Assembly: GCF_014646055.1 (NCBI RefSeq)
Contig: NZ_BMMS01000003.1
Location: 248,001 to 312,000, forward strand
Length of the DNA stretch: 64,000 nucleotides
Source: Wenjunlia tyrosinilytica
GTDB lineage: Bacteria; Actinomycetota; Actinomycetes; Streptomycetales; Streptomycetaceae
Reading direction: 5' to 3'
In this document: piece by piece, positions 53,386 to 63,104 of the stretch
Numbering within the stretch: position 1 is the first letter of the stretch
How the letters are laid out: the number at the start of each line of letters is the position of its first letter
Program-made: the position numbers and the translations under genes
Notes under the pieces: generated by a model
What the model saw: the letters and a program-made list of their open reading frames with translations, nothing else
Databases searched by the model: none
Told to the model about the DNA's origin: nothing

Positions 53386-54228
53386 CAGCACGGGGGCCAT
53401 CGGCCCGTTCGGATGCTCCAGGCGCCTGGCGTGCACCGCCCGGGCCACCTCGGAGACCTCGTCCTCGGACAGCTTGTTGAAGCCCTCCTCGGTGAGCACC
53501 GTGACAATCGGGAAGATCTTGCGGGCCAGGTCGGGACCGCCCGTCGCCGAGTCGTCGTCCGCCGCGTCGTACAGCGCCTGCACGACGAGAGTGATCGCCT
53601 GCTGCTGGGTGAGGTCGTCGCGGTAGAGCTTCTTCATCGCTCCGCGGGCGAAGACCGAGCCGGAGCCCGTCGACGCGAAGCCGTACTCCTCGGAGCGACC
53701 GCCGGTGATGTCGTACGAGAAGATCCGGCCCTTCTCGCGGTCCAGGTCGTAGCCCGCGAAGAGCGGCACCACGGCCAGGCCCTGCATGGCCATGCCCAGG
53801 TTCCCCCGGATCATGGTGGACAGCCGGTTGGCCTTGCCCTCCAGGGAGAGCACGGAGCCCTCGATCTTCTCGTAGTGCTCCAGTTCGAGCTGGAAGAGCT
53901 TCACCATTTCCACGGCGAGGCCCGCCGTGCCCGCGATGCCCACCGCGGAGTACTCGTCGGCCGGGAAGACCTTCTCGATGTCGCGCTGCGCGATCACGTT
54001 GCCCATCGTGGCGCGACGGTCACCGGCGAGCACGACGCCGCCGGGGAAGGTCGCGGCGACAATGGTCGTCCCGTGCGGGGCCTCGACGGCGCCCTTCACC
54101 GGCGCCACATTCAGCCGTCCGGGGACCAGCTCCGGCTGGTGCTCGGCCAGGAACTCCAGGAACGAGGACGAGCCGGGCGTCAGGAAGGCAGCAGGTAGAC
54201 GTCCGGTGCCGTCTGGGTTGACTGCCAC
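53383..54228 (-). CDS. prcB: proteasome beta subunit
   Basis: The 281-residue subunit has a propeptide of 53 residues ending at Gly53, after which the catalytic Thr54 starts [20 protein letters not shown]. Lys and Asp partners are in [20 protein letters not shown]. The body has [20 protein letters not shown], then [19 protein letters not shown] and [15 protein letters not shown]. The propeptide is removed during assembly to expose the Thr nucleophile. The GTG start lies four bases after AAGGAG. It is 102 bases upstream of prcA and 93 bases after pup. Confidence 0.97.
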   Translation of the reverse strand: MAVNPDGTGRLPAAFLTPGSSSFLEFLAEHQPELVPGRLNVAPVKGAVEAPHGTTIVAATFPGGVVLAGDRRATMGNVIAQRDIEKVFPADEYSAVGIAGTAGLAVEMVKLFQLELEHYEKIEGSVLSLEGKANRLSTMIRGNLGMAMQGLAVVPLFAGYDLDREKGRIFSYDITGGRSEEYGFASTGSGSVFARGAMKKLYRDDLTQQQAITLVVQALYDAADDDSATGGPDLARKIFPIVTVLTEEGFNKLSEDEVSEVARAVHARRLEHPNGPMAPVL

Positions 54229-54321
54229 ACGACTCCTTCCACATATGGGGTGGCCCGACGCTGCGCGCCGGGCCGATCTTTCATCAGCTCTGCACGGACC
54301 TTACCCACGGGGATCCGGGGG

Positions 54322-54540
54322 CTACTGGCCGCCCTTTTGGACGAACGAACGCACGAAGTCCTCGGCGTTCTCCTCCAGGACGTCGTCGATCTCGTCCAGG
54401 ACGCTGTCCACGTCGTCCGAGAGCTTCTCCTGGCGTTCCTTGAGGTCCTCGGAGGCCTGCGCGTCCTGCGCGGTCTCCTCGGCCTCCTCGGTCGAACGTG
54501 TGGCCCGCTGCTGGCTGCCGCCTGTGTCCTTGGTCGCCAT
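54322..54540 (-). CDS. pup: prokaryotic ubiquitin-like protein Pup
   Basis: The 72-residue, acidic, disordered protein begins MATKDTGGSQQRATRSTEEA and ends VRSFVQKGGQ. The C-terminal Gln must be deamidated to Glu by Dop before ligation to substrates; a coiled segment (LSDDVDSVLDEIDDVLEENA) binds the proteasomal ATPase. GAAGGAC precedes the ATG. It sits between dop and prcB in the same direction. Confidence 0.97.
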   Translation of the reverse strand: MATKDTGGSQQRATRSTEEAEETAQDAQASEDLKERQEKLSDDVDSVLDEIDDVLEENAEDFVRSFVQKGGQ

Positions 54541-54678
54541 GTCCTTCACCCCGCTCGGTTTGACGTACAAGATCAGACCCTACAAGCGGAGCCGCCTTCC
54601 GGCCCCGCCGTCCGCACATTTGCTCAACGTCCGGCATGCCCCTTGATGATTCCCGGAATCGGCCTCTTTCAGCCGCGT

Positions 54679-56190
54679 TCAGCCGCCCGAGAGCACCCTG
54701 ACCAGGTCCTCGGCCGTGCGGCAGCGGTCCAGGAGCTCCTTGACGTGATTGCGGGTGCCGCGCAGCGGCTCCAGGGTGGGGACGCGCTGGAGGGAGTCCC
54801 GGCCCGGCAGGTCGAAGATCACCGAGTCCCACGAGGCCGCTGCCACGTCGTCGGCGTACTGCTCCAGGCAGCGGCCCCGGAAGTAGGCCCTGGTGTCCTC
54901 CGGCGGCTTGATCCGGGCCCGCTCGACCTCGGACTCGTCCAGCAGCCGCTGCATCCGGCCGCGGGCGACCAGGCGGTTGTAGAGCCCCTTGTCCTGGCGC
55001 ACGTCGGCGTACTGCAGGTCCACCAGGTGCAGGCGCGCCGCGTCCCAGCCCAGGTTGTCGCGCTTGCGGTAGCCCTCGAACAGCTCCCGCTTGGCCACCC
55101 AGTCCAGTTCCCCCGACAGGCTCATCGGATCCGTCTCCAGACGGCCCAGGACGTCCTCCCAGCGGGTGAGCACGTCCTTGGTCTGCTCGTCCGCGTCGTT
55201 GCCGTACCGGTCCTCGACGTACTTGCGGGCCAGCTCGAAATACTCCATCTGGAGCTGCACCGCGGTGAGTGTCCGGCCGCTTCGCAGTGTGATCAGGCGG
55301 CGCAGGGTGGCGTCGTGCGAGACCTGGTGGAGGGTGCGGACGGGCTGGTCGACGGCGAGGTCGACGGCGATGAACCCGTCCTCGATCATCGACAGCACCA
55401 GGGAGGTGGTGCCGAGCTTGAGGTACGTCGAGATCTCGGAGAGGTTGGCGTCGCCGATGATCACATGGAGGCGGCGGTACTTCTCCGCGTCGGCGTGCGG
55501 TTCGTCACGGGTGTTGATGATGGGGCGCTTGAGGGTGGTCTCGAGGCCGACCTCGACCTCGAAGTAGTCCGCGCGCTGGCTGAGCTGGAAGCCGTGCTCC
55601 TGCCCGTCCTGGCCGATGCCGACGCGGCCGGCGCCGGTGACGACCTGGCGGGAGACGAAGAACGGGGTGAGGTGGCGGACGATGTCCGAGAAGGCCGTCG
55701 ACCGCTGCATGAGGTAGTTCTCGTGGCACCCGTAGGAGGCGCCCTTGTTGTCCGTGTTGTTCTTGTAAAGGTGGATCGGCTGGGCCCCGGGCAGCTGGGC
55801 GGCGCGTTCGGCGGCCTCGGCCATGATCCGCTCGCCGGCCTTGTCCCACAGGACGGCGTCACGGGGGTTGGTGACCTCCGGCGCGGAGTACTCCGGATGG
55901 GCGTGGTCCACATAGAGCCGGGCACCATTGGTCAGGATGACGTTGGCGAGGCCGATGTCCTCGTCGGTGAGCTGGCTGGAGTCCGCGCTCTCACGGGCGA
56001 GGTCGAAGCCGCGCGCGTCTCGCAGCGGGTTCTCCTCCTCGAAGTCCCAGCGGGCCCGGCGGGCCCGGTGCATCGCCGCCGCGTAGGCGTTGACGATCTG
56101 GGACGAGGTGAGCATGGCATTGGCGTTCGGGTGGCCAGGGACGGAGATCCCATACTCCGTCTCAATGCCCATTACTCGCCGTACGGTCAT
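54679..56190 (-). CDS. dop: Pup deamidase/depupylase Dop
   Basis: The 503-residue PafA homologue begins [20 protein letters not shown] and contains the insert loop after residue 40 that separates Dop from PafA ([20 protein letters not shown]). Active-site segments are [39 protein letters not shown] and [20 protein letters not shown]. It converts Pup-Gln to Pup-Glu and also removes Pup from substrates. ATG at 56190 has AAGGAGG at good distance; an upstream in-frame GTG at 56238 was rejected. Confidence 0.96.
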   Translation of the reverse strand: MTVRRVMGIETEYGISVPGHPNANAMLTSSQIVNAYAAAMHRARRARWDFEEENPLRDARGFDLARESADSSQLTDEDIGLANVILTNGARLYVDHAHPEYSAPEVTNPRDAVLWDKAGERIMAEAAERAAQLPGAQPIHLYKNNTDNKGASYGCHENYLMQRSTAFSDIVRHLTPFFVSRQVVTGAGRVGIGQDGQEHGFQLSQRADYFEVEVGLETTLKRPIINTRDEPHADAEKYRRLHVIIGDANLSEISTYLKLGTTSLVLSMIEDGFIAVDLAVDQPVRTLHQVSHDATLRRLITLRSGRTLTAVQLQMEYFELARKYVEDRYGNDADEQTKDVLTRWEDVLGRLETDPMSLSGELDWVAKRELFEGYRKRDNLGWDAARLHLVDLQYADVRQDKGLYNRLVARGRMQRLLDESEVERARIKPPEDTRAYFRGRCLEQYADDVAAASWDSVIFDLPGRDSLQRVPTLEPLRGTRNHVKELLDRCRTAEDLVRVLSGG

Positions 56191-56388
56191 GCGGCCCTCC
56201 TTGCCCGGCGGCGCCCCCGGCTTGGACGCGCCGCTCAAGTACCGCTTCAGATGTGGCCGTTCGCGGTGCCCCTCGCCCCGGCAAAGGGGCGCGGTGCGAA
56301 AAGCCTATGACGCATCCGCGGCAGTGGGGAGATCATTTCACTCATTGCTCGAACCCGGGCGTATCCGCACAGGACCTGCGGACAAACG

Positions 56389-56429
56389 TGTCCGGCTGCG
56401 GGTACCTGGTGGGTACCCGCAGCCGGACA
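56389..56429 (-). terminator. arc terminator
   Basis: Perfect 18-base arms TGTCCGGCTGCGGGTACC (56389-56406) and its complement (56412-56429) enclose TGGTG. On the minus strand CGTTTGTCC follows. It starts six bases after the arc stop codon and separates arc from dop. Confidence 0.85.
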
Positions 56430-56434
56430 AGTCG

Positions 56435-58201
56435 TTACAGGTACTGACCGGTATTCGCCACCGTGTCGATCGACCGGCCGGTGTCCGCGCCCTGTTTTCC
56501 GGTGACGAGGGTGCGGATGAAGACGATCCGCTCGCCCTTCTTGCCGGAGATGCGGGCCCAGTCGTCCGGGTTCGTCGTGTTCGGCAGGTCCTCGTTCTCC
56601 TTGAACTCGTCCACGCACGCGGCGAGCAGGTGGGAGACCCGAAGGCCCTTCTGGTTGTGGTCGAGGAAGTCCTTGATCGCCATCTTCTTGGCCCGGTCCA
56701 CGATGTTCTGGATCATGGCGCCGGAGTTGAAGTCCTTGAAGTAGAGGACTTCCTTGTCACCGTTGGCGTAGGTGACCTCGAGGAACCGGTTCTCCTCCGT
56801 CTCGGAGTACATCCGCTCGACCACGGACTGGATCATGCCGGCCACCGTGCCGTCACGGGAGCCGCCGTGCTCGGAGAGGTCCTCGCCGTGGAGCGGGAGG
56901 CTCGAGGTGAGGTACTTGGAGAAGATGTCCTTGGCCGCCTCGGCGTCGGGCCGCTCGATCTTGATCTTGACGTCCAGGCGGCCGGGCCGCAGGATCGCCG
57001 GGTCGATCATGTCCTCGCGGTTCGAGGCGCCGATGACGATGACGTTCTCCAGGCCCTCCACACCGTCGATCTCGGCGAGAAGCTGCGGGACGATGGTGTT
57101 CTCCACGTCCGAGCTCACACCGGATCCGCGGGTGCGGAAGAGCGACTCCATCTCGTCGAAGAAGACGATGACGGGCGTGCCCTCGCTCGCCTTCTCCCTC
57201 GCACGCTGGAAGACCAGGCGGATGTGCCGCTCGGTCTCGCCGACGTACTTGTTGAGCAGCTCGGGGCCCTTGATGTTGAGGAAGTAGCTCTTGCCCGCCG
57301 GGCGCCCGGTGACCTCAGCCACCTTCTTGGCCAGCGAGTTGGCGACGGCCTTGGCGATGAGTGTCTTGCCGCAGCCGGGAGGTCCGTACAGCAGAACGCC
57401 CTTGGGCGGCCGCAGTTCGTGCTCCTTGAACAGGTCGGGGTAGAGGTAGGGGAGCTCGACCGCGTCGCGGATCATCTCGATCTGGTTCCCCAGACCGCCG
57501 ATCTTGTTGTAGTCGATGTCGGGGACCTCTTCGAGGACGAGTTCCTCGACCTCGCTCTTGGGGACCCGCTCGTAGACATAGCCGGAACGCGGCTCCATCA
57601 GCAGGGCGTCACCGGCGCGGAGGGGGCCGTCCAGCAACGGCTCGGCGAGCCGCACCACCCTCTCCTCGTCGGTGTGCCCTATCACCAGGGCGCGTTCGCC
57701 GTCCTCGAGGACTTCCTTGAGGGTGACGATGTCTCCGACACGCTCGAACGCGTGGGCCTCAACAACGTTGAGCGCCTCGTTGAGCATGAGCTCCTGGCCA
57801 CGCTGGAGTTCCTCCAGCTCGACGGAGGGGCTGACGTTCACCCGGAGCTTCCTGCCCCCGGTGAAGATGTCGGCCGTTCCGTCCTCGTTCGCCTGAAGGA
57901 ACACGCCGAACCCGGCCGGGGGCTGGGCGAGCCTGTCCACTTCCTCCTTGAGGGCCACGATCTGGTCGCGGGCCTCCCGGAGCGTGGAAGCGAGCCGCTC
58001 GTTCTGAGCGGACACGCCTGCCAGGTTGGTCTGCAGCTCGACGATCCGCTCTTCGAGAATCCTCGTGTGTCGCGGAGAGTCGGCGAGCTTGCGTCGCAGG
58101 ACGGCGATCTCCTGCTCAAGAAAGGCGATCTGGCCCGCGGGGTCCTCCGACCCCCGTGCGGGCCGGACACCGCGGTTGATGTCGTCGTCGTGGGCTGCCA
58201 C
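56435..58201 (-). CDS. arc: proteasome-associated AAA ATPase ARC (Mpa homologue)
   Basis: The 588-residue unfoldase has an N-terminal coiled coil that captures Pup ([60 protein letters not shown]), OB-fold domains (about 80-230), and a AAA module with Walker A ([20 protein letters not shown]), Walker B ([12 protein letters not shown]), and arginine fingers ([18 protein letters not shown]). It ends in TGQYL, the motif that docks into the proteasome alpha ring. Start is GTG at 58201 with GGAGG eight bases upstream, giving MAAHDDD as in known ARC proteins; the ORF start at 58219 is less likely. Confidence 0.97.
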   Translation of the reverse strand: MAAHDDDINRGVRPARGSEDPAGQIAFLEQEIAVLRRKLADSPRHTRILEERIVELQTNLAGVSAQNERLASTLREARDQIVALKEEVDRLAQPPAGFGVFLQANEDGTADIFTGGRKLRVNVSPSVELEELQRGQELMLNEALNVVEAHAFERVGDIVTLKEVLEDGERALVIGHTDEERVVRLAEPLLDGPLRAGDALLMEPRSGYVYERVPKSEVEELVLEEVPDIDYNKIGGLGNQIEMIRDAVELPYLYPDLFKEHELRPPKGVLLYGPPGCGKTLIAKAVANSLAKKVAEVTGRPAGKSYFLNIKGPELLNKYVGETERHIRLVFQRAREKASEGTPVIVFFDEMESLFRTRGSGVSSDVENTIVPQLLAEIDGVEGLENVIVIGASNREDMIDPAILRPGRLDVKIKIERPDAEAAKDIFSKYLTSSLPLHGEDLSEHGGSRDGTVAGMIQSVVERMYSETEENRFLEVTYANGDKEVLYFKDFNSGAMIQNIVDRAKKMAIKDFLDHNQKGLRVSHLLAACVDEFKENEDLPNTTNPDDWARISGKKGERIVFIRTLVTGKQGADTGRSIDTVANTGQYL

Positions 58202-58343
58202 GGTCCTCACCTCCTCCAAGGGGAGCTGGACGCTTTCAGACCCTACCTGGGCCGGGTGGGGTTGAAACCCCTAGATCACAAAGACGGAAGGCGTGTGTCC
58301 GATCTTCACCCTTGCGCACGTCCCCACGCCAGTGAGATACCCA

Positions 58344-58377
58344 CCGATCAACATCGGAAAGCGACCGGTTGTTATCG
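58344..58377 (+). promoter_or_regulatory. candidate promoter region of the ferredoxin gene
   Basis: CCGATCAACATCGG, an inverted repeat (CCGAT/ATCGG, 58344-58357), lies 14 bases before TTATCG (58372-58377), a fair -10 box just ahead of an ATG at 58384. No clear -35 is present. Confidence 0.3.
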
Positions 58378-58443
58378 TCAGTGATGTCAACACCCTTCAG
58401 GGTTGGTTCCATCCCGGTCGACGAGCGAGCAGGCGAGGTACCC

Positions 58444-58737
58444 GTGGGCGAGGAAGCCGTCGAAGACGCACTCGAAGTCTGGATCGACCAGGACCTGTGC
58501 ACGGGCGACGGGATCTGCGCTCAGTACGCCCCCGAGGTCTTTGAGCTGGACATCGACGGCCTGGCGTACGTGAAGGGCACGGACGACGAGCTGCGCCGGC
58601 AGCCCGGGGAGACGGTTCCGGTTCCGCTGCCGCTGCTCCAGGACGTCGCCGATTCGGCCAAGGAATGCCCGGGTGACTGCATCCACGTACGCCGGGCCCG
58701 CGACATGGTCGAGGTGTACGGGCCCGCGGCCGAATAG
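58444..58737 (+). CDS. ferredoxin
   Basis: The 97-residue acidic protein has an actinobacterial ferredoxin pattern: WIDQDLCTGDGICAQYAPEV at the N-terminus, and AKECPGDCIHVRRAR near the end. Cysteines in CxxxxxC and CPxxC positions fit a [3Fe-4S] or [4Fe-4S] cluster. GTG at 58444 is preceded by AGGCGAGG; an ATG at 58384 would add 20 residues and could be used if the transcript is nearly leaderless. Such ferredoxins donate electrons to cytochromes P450 or other oxygenases, none of which is in the window. Confidence 0.88.
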   Translation: MGEEAVEDALEVWIDQDLCTGDGICAQYAPEVFELDIDGLAYVKGTDDELRRQPGETVPVPLPLLQDVADSAKECPGDCIHVRRARDMVEVYGPAAE

Positions 58738-58793
58738 CCGCGCACGTCACGCGGAGTGAGCACCGGAGGCCATGACTGGAGCATCCGCCTCCG

Positions 58794-59366
58794 TTACCTG
58801 TTCGCCGACAGCGCAGGGCGCACGACCTCGGCTCGACCGGACCTCCACTTCCAGCTCCGCGAGACGGTCTTGTCGGGGCAGCAGCGCGGCACCGCGTCCG
58901 AGGAGTAGCCGAGCAGTCGCGCGGTGATCGTGGAGCCGTGCGCCGACAGCTTCGCCACCGTCATCCCCTGGCGGGGCTCGAGCAGGGCGCGCACGGTCGT
59001 CGGCCCGTCCGCCTTCGCCCGCGCGAGGACGTAGATCCCGTGCGGAGGCGTGCCGTTGCCCGCCTCGCAGTGCACCGCGGCCACGGCCTCCCACCGGCCG
59101 TCGCCGTCGAGGTCGGCGGTGATCCGCCGCGCCACGGTGACGGGCGCGCCGGCGCAGTCCAGCGGGTAGGAGGCGGTCATGGGGTCGGGTGCGGTGCGGG
59201 TGGCGCGTGATGCGGCGGAGGGACTCGGGCTCGCGGCCACTTCCGTGGGCCGGACCAGCACGCCGGCGCCGACCACCGCGGCGAGCGCCGCCGCCGTGAC
59301 GATCCAGTCGATGCCTCGCGACCGGGTGTGCGGAAGGTCCTGCCCCTGCGAACCGCTGTTGACCAC
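58794..59366 (-). CDS. membrane-anchored secreted protein of unknown function
   Basis: I do not recognise the family. The 190-residue product (GTG at 59366, GAGGAG upstream) has a signal anchor (IDWIVTAAALAAVVGAGVLV) and an extracellular domain with cysteines in YPLDCAGAP, AVHCEAG and the doublet PRCCPDK, probably two disulfides. DLDGDGRWE resembles an FG-GAP or calcium-binding turn. The longer frame to 59459 has no better start. It is convergent with the ferredoxin gene. Confidence 0.75.
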   Translation of the reverse strand: MVNSGSQGQDLPHTRSRGIDWIVTAAALAAVVGAGVLVRPTEVAASPSPSAASRATRTAPDPMTASYPLDCAGAPVTVARRITADLDGDGRWEAVAAVHCEAGNGTPPHGIYVLARAKADGPTTVRALLEPRQGMTVAKLSAHGSTITARLLGYSSDAVPRCCPDKTVSRSWKWRSGRAEVVRPALSANR

Positions 59367-59578
59367 GCGCGCGTCTCCTCGAAGTCCTCGAAGTGCCGGA
59401 GAGGGCCCTGAACGGGCCTGGAGGGGAGTTCGATGCTGTGGGCCAGCATCGTGCCACACGCGGTCACCAGGGTGAACACGCGGGGCGGCCCCGGTCCGCG
59501 CGCCTTACGGCACGGGTGGACCGGGGCCGCCCCATGGGTTCGCCTGTGCGGGTCGCCGGTGGATCGTCAGTGGGCCGC

Positions 59579-60490
59579 TCAGACCGCCCCGTTGCCCGGT
59601 ACGGCGGTCGCGCCGGGGCCCGAGTAGTCCTCGCCGTAGGCGCCCTTGGAGGGGCGGCGGCGGCGCAGCGGGGGCTCCACGCCGTCCGCGAGTCGGCGGG
59701 CCGTCAGCAGGAAGCCCGTGTGGCCGATCATGCGGTGGTCGGGGCGCACCGCCAGGCCCTCGACGTGCCAGGTGCGCACCATGGTCTCCCACGCGGTCGG
59801 CTCGTTGAACGTGCCGTGCTCGCGCAGCGCCTCGACGGTGCGGGCCATCTGGGTCGTGGTCGCGACGTAGGCGCAGACCATGCCGCCCGGGACGAGCGCC
59901 TTGGAGACCGCCTCCAGGCACTCCCAGGGGGCGAGCATGTCCAGAATGACGCGGTCGACCTCGGTGTCGGACAGGTTGTCCTGGAGGTCGCCGACGGTCA
60001 GCTGCCAGGCGGGGTGGTCACCGCCGAAGTACCGGCGGACGTTCTTGGTCGCGATGTCGGCGAAGTCGGCGCGGCGCTCGTAGGAGTGCACCATGCCCTC
60101 GTCGCCCACCGCGCGCAGCAGGTAGCAGCTGAGCGCCCCGGATCCGACCCCTGCCTCGACGACGCGCGCGCCGGGGAAGATGTCGGCCATCGACAGGATC
60201 TGACCCGCGTCCTTGGGGTAGACCACGGCGGCTCCGCGCGGCATGGACAGGACGTAGTCGGGGAGCAGGGGACGCAGCGCGAGGTACGCGGTGTTCCCCG
60301 TGGTACGCACGACAGTTCCCTCGGGAGCGCCGATCAGCTCGTCGTGCGGGAAGGACCCCTTGTGGGTGTGGAAGTTCTTCCCGGCCTCGAGCGTGAAGGT
60401 GTGGTGGCGTCCCTTGGGGTCGGTGAGCTGGACCTGGTCCCCGACCTCGAAGGGCCCGCGACGGCGGGCGGCACCGGTCGGTTCGGACAT
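59579..60490 (-). CDS. trmI: tRNA (adenine58-N1)-methyltransferase
   Basis: The 303-residue enzyme has an N-terminal beta-barrel-like domain (VGDQVQLTDPKGRHHTFTLE) and a class I methyltransferase domain: the AdoMet loop RVVEAGVGSGALSCYLLRAV, YERRADFADIATKNV, RVILDMLAPWECLEAVSKAL (motif IV) and PGGMVCAYVATTTQMARTVE. This is the TrmI family that makes m1A58 in tRNAs. ATG at 60490. It is 131 bases downstream of the site-2 protease gene, in the same direction. Confidence 0.94.
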   Translation of the reverse strand: MSEPTGAARRRGPFEVGDQVQLTDPKGRHHTFTLEAGKNFHTHKGSFPHDELIGAPEGTVVRTTGNTAYLALRPLLPDYVLSMPRGAAVVYPKDAGQILSMADIFPGARVVEAGVGSGALSCYLLRAVGDEGMVHSYERRADFADIATKNVRRYFGGDHPAWQLTVGDLQDNLSDTEVDRVILDMLAPWECLEAVSKALVPGGMVCAYVATTTQMARTVEALREHGTFNEPTAWETMVRTWHVEGLAVRPDHRMIGHTGFLLTARRLADGVEPPLRRRRPSKGAYGEDYSGPGATAVPGNGAV

Positions 60491-60621
60491 GCGGACAAGC
60501 GTACTGGAGTCGGCCGACCCGAACGAACACAGGACCGCTCGCACCCGGTCCGACCTGGGGTTCTTCCGGCGTACAGCCCGCCCCGGCCCGCACGGCCGAG
60601 CCGGGCGGGCCCATGGAGTCT

Positions 60622-61836
60622 TCAGCTCGACGGCCTGGCCATGGCGGCGACGAAGGCCCGTTCGACGTCGGAGGTCGACAGCACTCCGTAGACCTCTCCG
60701 GTGGGCTCGACGACGAGGTACTCGGTGGCGGGCGTGGCCCGCAGGGTGTCCAGCAGTTCCTCCCCCGCCAGTTCCGCGGAGACCCTCATACCGGGCTGGA
60801 GGTCCTGGGAGAGCCCGCCGACCGACACCCAGGGGCGGCGGTGCTCGGGCACGTCCACGATCGCCGCCTCGCGGACGAGCGCCATGGGGTCGCCGTTGCC
60901 GTCCACGACCACGAGCGCGCGCGCTCCGGCCTCGTTGGCCCTGCGCAGGGCCTCCGACAGCGGGGTGTCCGAGGAGACGGGCACGGCCCGGCGGGTGAGG
61001 GAGCGGGCCCGAAGGTCCGGGAGGCGTTCGCGGAGCCTGGCCATTCGCAGGGCGTTGCCCGCGCCGGTCCAGATGATGGCGGCGAGCACCGCGCCGAGCA
61101 GGGCGTCGGTGATCGAGCCGGTGCTGTCGGTGCGCATGTCGTCCGAGTAGGACAGCAGCGGCAGGGCCACCAGGACGACGATGGCCAGGACCCGGCCGGT
61201 CCAGGCGGCGGCGACGGTGCCGGTCATCGGCTTGCCGCTGATCTTCCACACCACGGCCCGCAGCATCCGGCCGCCGTCGAGGGGAAGGCCCGGCAGGAGG
61301 TTGAAGACCGCCACGATGAGGTTGCTGACCATGAGCCCGGCCAGCAGGACGCCGGGCACGGTGCCGGGGCGCACTCCCCGCATCGCCAGCCAGAAGACTC
61401 CGGCGAGGGCCATGGAGAGCAGAGGGCCGACGAAGGCCAGGACGAACTCGCGGCCCGGGGTCTCCGACTCCTTCTCGATCTCGGAGACGCCGCCGAAGAA
61501 CTGGAGCTGGATCCGGCGCACCGGCAGCTTGAACCGGAGCGCCGCGACGGTGTGGGCCAGCTCGTGGACGAGCACCGAGGCGTAGAAGGCGATGGCGAAG
61601 AACAGCGAGACCAGGTAGCGGACGGCTCCGAGGTCGGGCAGGACCCGCTCCAGCTGGCCGCCGAAGATCCAGGTGATGAGGATCGCGACGAGGAACCAGC
61701 TCGGCGCGACGTAGACGGGCACCCCGAACGGGCGGCCCATCAGGAGTCCGCCTCCGGGGCCTCGGGGCCGTTCCTTCCGGTCTCCGGCGGCGCCCGGTCC
61801 GCCGGAGTTGCCCGGCTGCCCGCTCGACTCGTTCAC
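60622..61836 (-). CDS. site-2 protease (M50) with two CBS domains
   Basis: The 404-residue membrane protease has HExxH in VLVHELAHTVAALRF and the second zinc ligand in FNLLPGLPLDGGRMLRAVVW, with six or so helices. Two CBS domains at the C-terminus (PLSEALRRANEAGARALVVV and EELLDTLRATPATEYLVVEP) probably sense a nucleotide and gate proteolysis. Such enzymes cut anti-sigma factors or other membrane proteins. GTG at 61836 follows GAGGGG; the open frame reaching 61911 starts from TTG and has no RBS. It is divergent from the nuclease gene. Confidence 0.93.
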   Translation of the reverse strand: MNESSGQPGNSGGPGAAGDRKERPRGPGGGLLMGRPFGVPVYVAPSWFLVAILITWIFGGQLERVLPDLGAVRYLVSLFFAIAFYASVLVHELAHTVAALRFKLPVRRIQLQFFGGVSEIEKESETPGREFVLAFVGPLLSMALAGVFWLAMRGVRPGTVPGVLLAGLMVSNLIVAVFNLLPGLPLDGGRMLRAVVWKISGKPMTGTVAAAWTGRVLAIVVLVALPLLSYSDDMRTDSTGSITDALLGAVLAAIIWTGAGNALRMARLRERLPDLRARSLTRRAVPVSSDTPLSEALRRANEAGARALVVVDGNGDPMALVREAAIVDVPEHRRPWVSVGGLSQDLQPGMRVSAELAGEELLDTLRATPATEYLVVEPTGEVYGVLSTSDVERAFVAAMARPSS

Positions 61837-61982
61837 TGATGCCCCTCGTGGTCCCCGTCGTGCCTTGATCATTCTCATGGCGCGTTGCCGTCGATGGTAT
61901 GTGCCCGGCAACGCGTGGCCGACACCGCGTCGGCCGCGGTTGGCCCCCGATATGTCAGTGGTACACCGTAGGGTCGCTTTTC

Positions 61983-63065
61983 ATGAGTTCCAGCAGCGTG
62001 AGTTCCACCAGTGAGGCGGCCGGTGACGCGGAGTGCGGCCCGGTGCTGCCTGGCCCGCGCGCCGAGGCGGGGCGGACGGGAGTGGGGCCTACGGGGGTGG
62101 GGCGGACGGAGGCGGCCGACGGTGTAGAGGCGGTCGGGGCCGCTGCCGCCGCCGGGACCGCCGGTGCGGTGGCGGCCGCCCCGGAGGCAGCCGGTGCTGA
62201 GGCGGCCGCCCCGGACACAGCCGATGCGGAGGCGGCCGCCCCGGAGACAGCCGCGCCGACTCCCTCGCTGTCGCCGTCACGGGCCGCGGACTTCATGACG
62301 TGCCCGCTGCTCTACCGCTTCCGGGTGATCGACAAGCTGCCGGAGAAGCCGAGCCCCGCCGCCACCCGCGGCACCGTGGTGCACGCCGTGCTCGAGCGGC
62401 TGTTCGACGCCCCTGCGGGCGAGCGCACCCCGGTGAGGGCCAAGGCTCTGGTGCGGCCGGAGTGGGAGAAGCTGCTGGCCAAGCGGCCGGAACTGGTGGA
62501 GCTCTTCGGGGCGGACGAGGGCGGCGCGGATCTCGCGCGGTGGCTGGTCGGGGCGGAGCAGTTGGTGGACCGCTACTTCACCCTGGAGGATCCCAACCGG
62601 CTGGAGCCCGCCGAGCGCGAGCTGTACGTGGAGACGGTCCTGGACTCCGGGCTGAAGCTGCGCGGCTATGTGGACCGGCTCGATGTGGCGCCCAGCGGCG
62701 ATCTGCGGGTCGTGGACTACAAGACGGGCAAGGCCCCCTCGCAGCGCTTCGAGTCGCAGCCGCTGTTCCAGATGAAGTTCTACGCCCTGGTGCTCTGGCG
62801 CCTGCGCGGGCTGGTGCCCAGGCGCCTCCAGCTGGTCTACCTCGGCAGCGGCGACGTGGTGACGTACGACCCCGACGAGTCCGACCTGCTGGCCGTGGAG
62901 CGCAAGCTGCTGGCACTGTGGCAGGCGATCAGCCGGGCGACCGAGAACGGCGAGTGGCGCCCGAAACCGAGCCGGCTGTGCGACTGGTGCGATCACCGGG
63001 AACTCTGTCCGGAATTCGGCGGTACTCCCCCGCCGTACCCGCTTCCGGTTGCCACGGGCTCTTAG
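61983..63065 (+). CDS. RecB/Cas4-like nuclease with an alanine-rich N-terminus
   Basis: The 360-residue protein has a low-complexity N-terminal region (about residues 1-95, Ala/Glu/Gly-rich with 30-bp DNA repeats) and a PD-(D/E)XK domain: RGTVVHAVLERLF, YVETVLDSGLKLRGYVDRLD, and the catalytic DxxxK in LRVVDYKTGKAPSQRF. Cysteines in FMTCPLLYRFR and LCDWCDHRELCPEF make the four-Cys pattern of the iron-sulfur cluster in Cas4 and AddB. It likely acts on DNA ends in repair. There is no CRISPR array or cas gene nearby. ATG at 61983. Confidence 0.9.
   Translation: MSSSSVSSTSEAAGDAECGPVLPGPRAEAGRTGVGPTGVGRTEAADGVEAVGAAAAAGTAGAVAAAPEAAGAEAAAPDTADAEAAAPETAAPTPSLSPSRAADFMTCPLLYRFRVIDKLPEKPSPAATRGTVVHAVLERLFDAPAGERTPVRAKALVRPEWEKLLAKRPELVELFGADEGGADLARWLVGAEQLVDRYFTLEDPNRLEPAERELYVETVLDSGLKLRGYVDRLDVAPSGDLRVVDYKTGKAPSQRFESQPLFQMKFYALVLWRLRGLVPRRLQLVYLGSGDVVTYDPDESDLLAVERKLLALWQAISRATENGEWRPKPSRLCDWCDHRELCPEFGGTPPPYPLPVATGS
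62171..62260. repeat. three 30-bp tandem repeats in the nuclease gene
   Basis: Units start with GGCGGCCGCCCCGGA at 62171, 62201 and 62231, each 30 bases. They encode a ten-residue repeat of the form AAAPExAxAE. The third unit is more diverged at its end. Confidence 0.85.
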
Positions 63066-63104
63066 GGAACAATGGGCGCCCACCGCCCACACAGAGGAGT
63101 CCTG

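Noticed and set aside
58369-58443. PafBC-type DNA-damage promoter before the ferredoxin gene
   Set aside because: A partial GTCAGTG is present but no properly spaced TANNNT follows.
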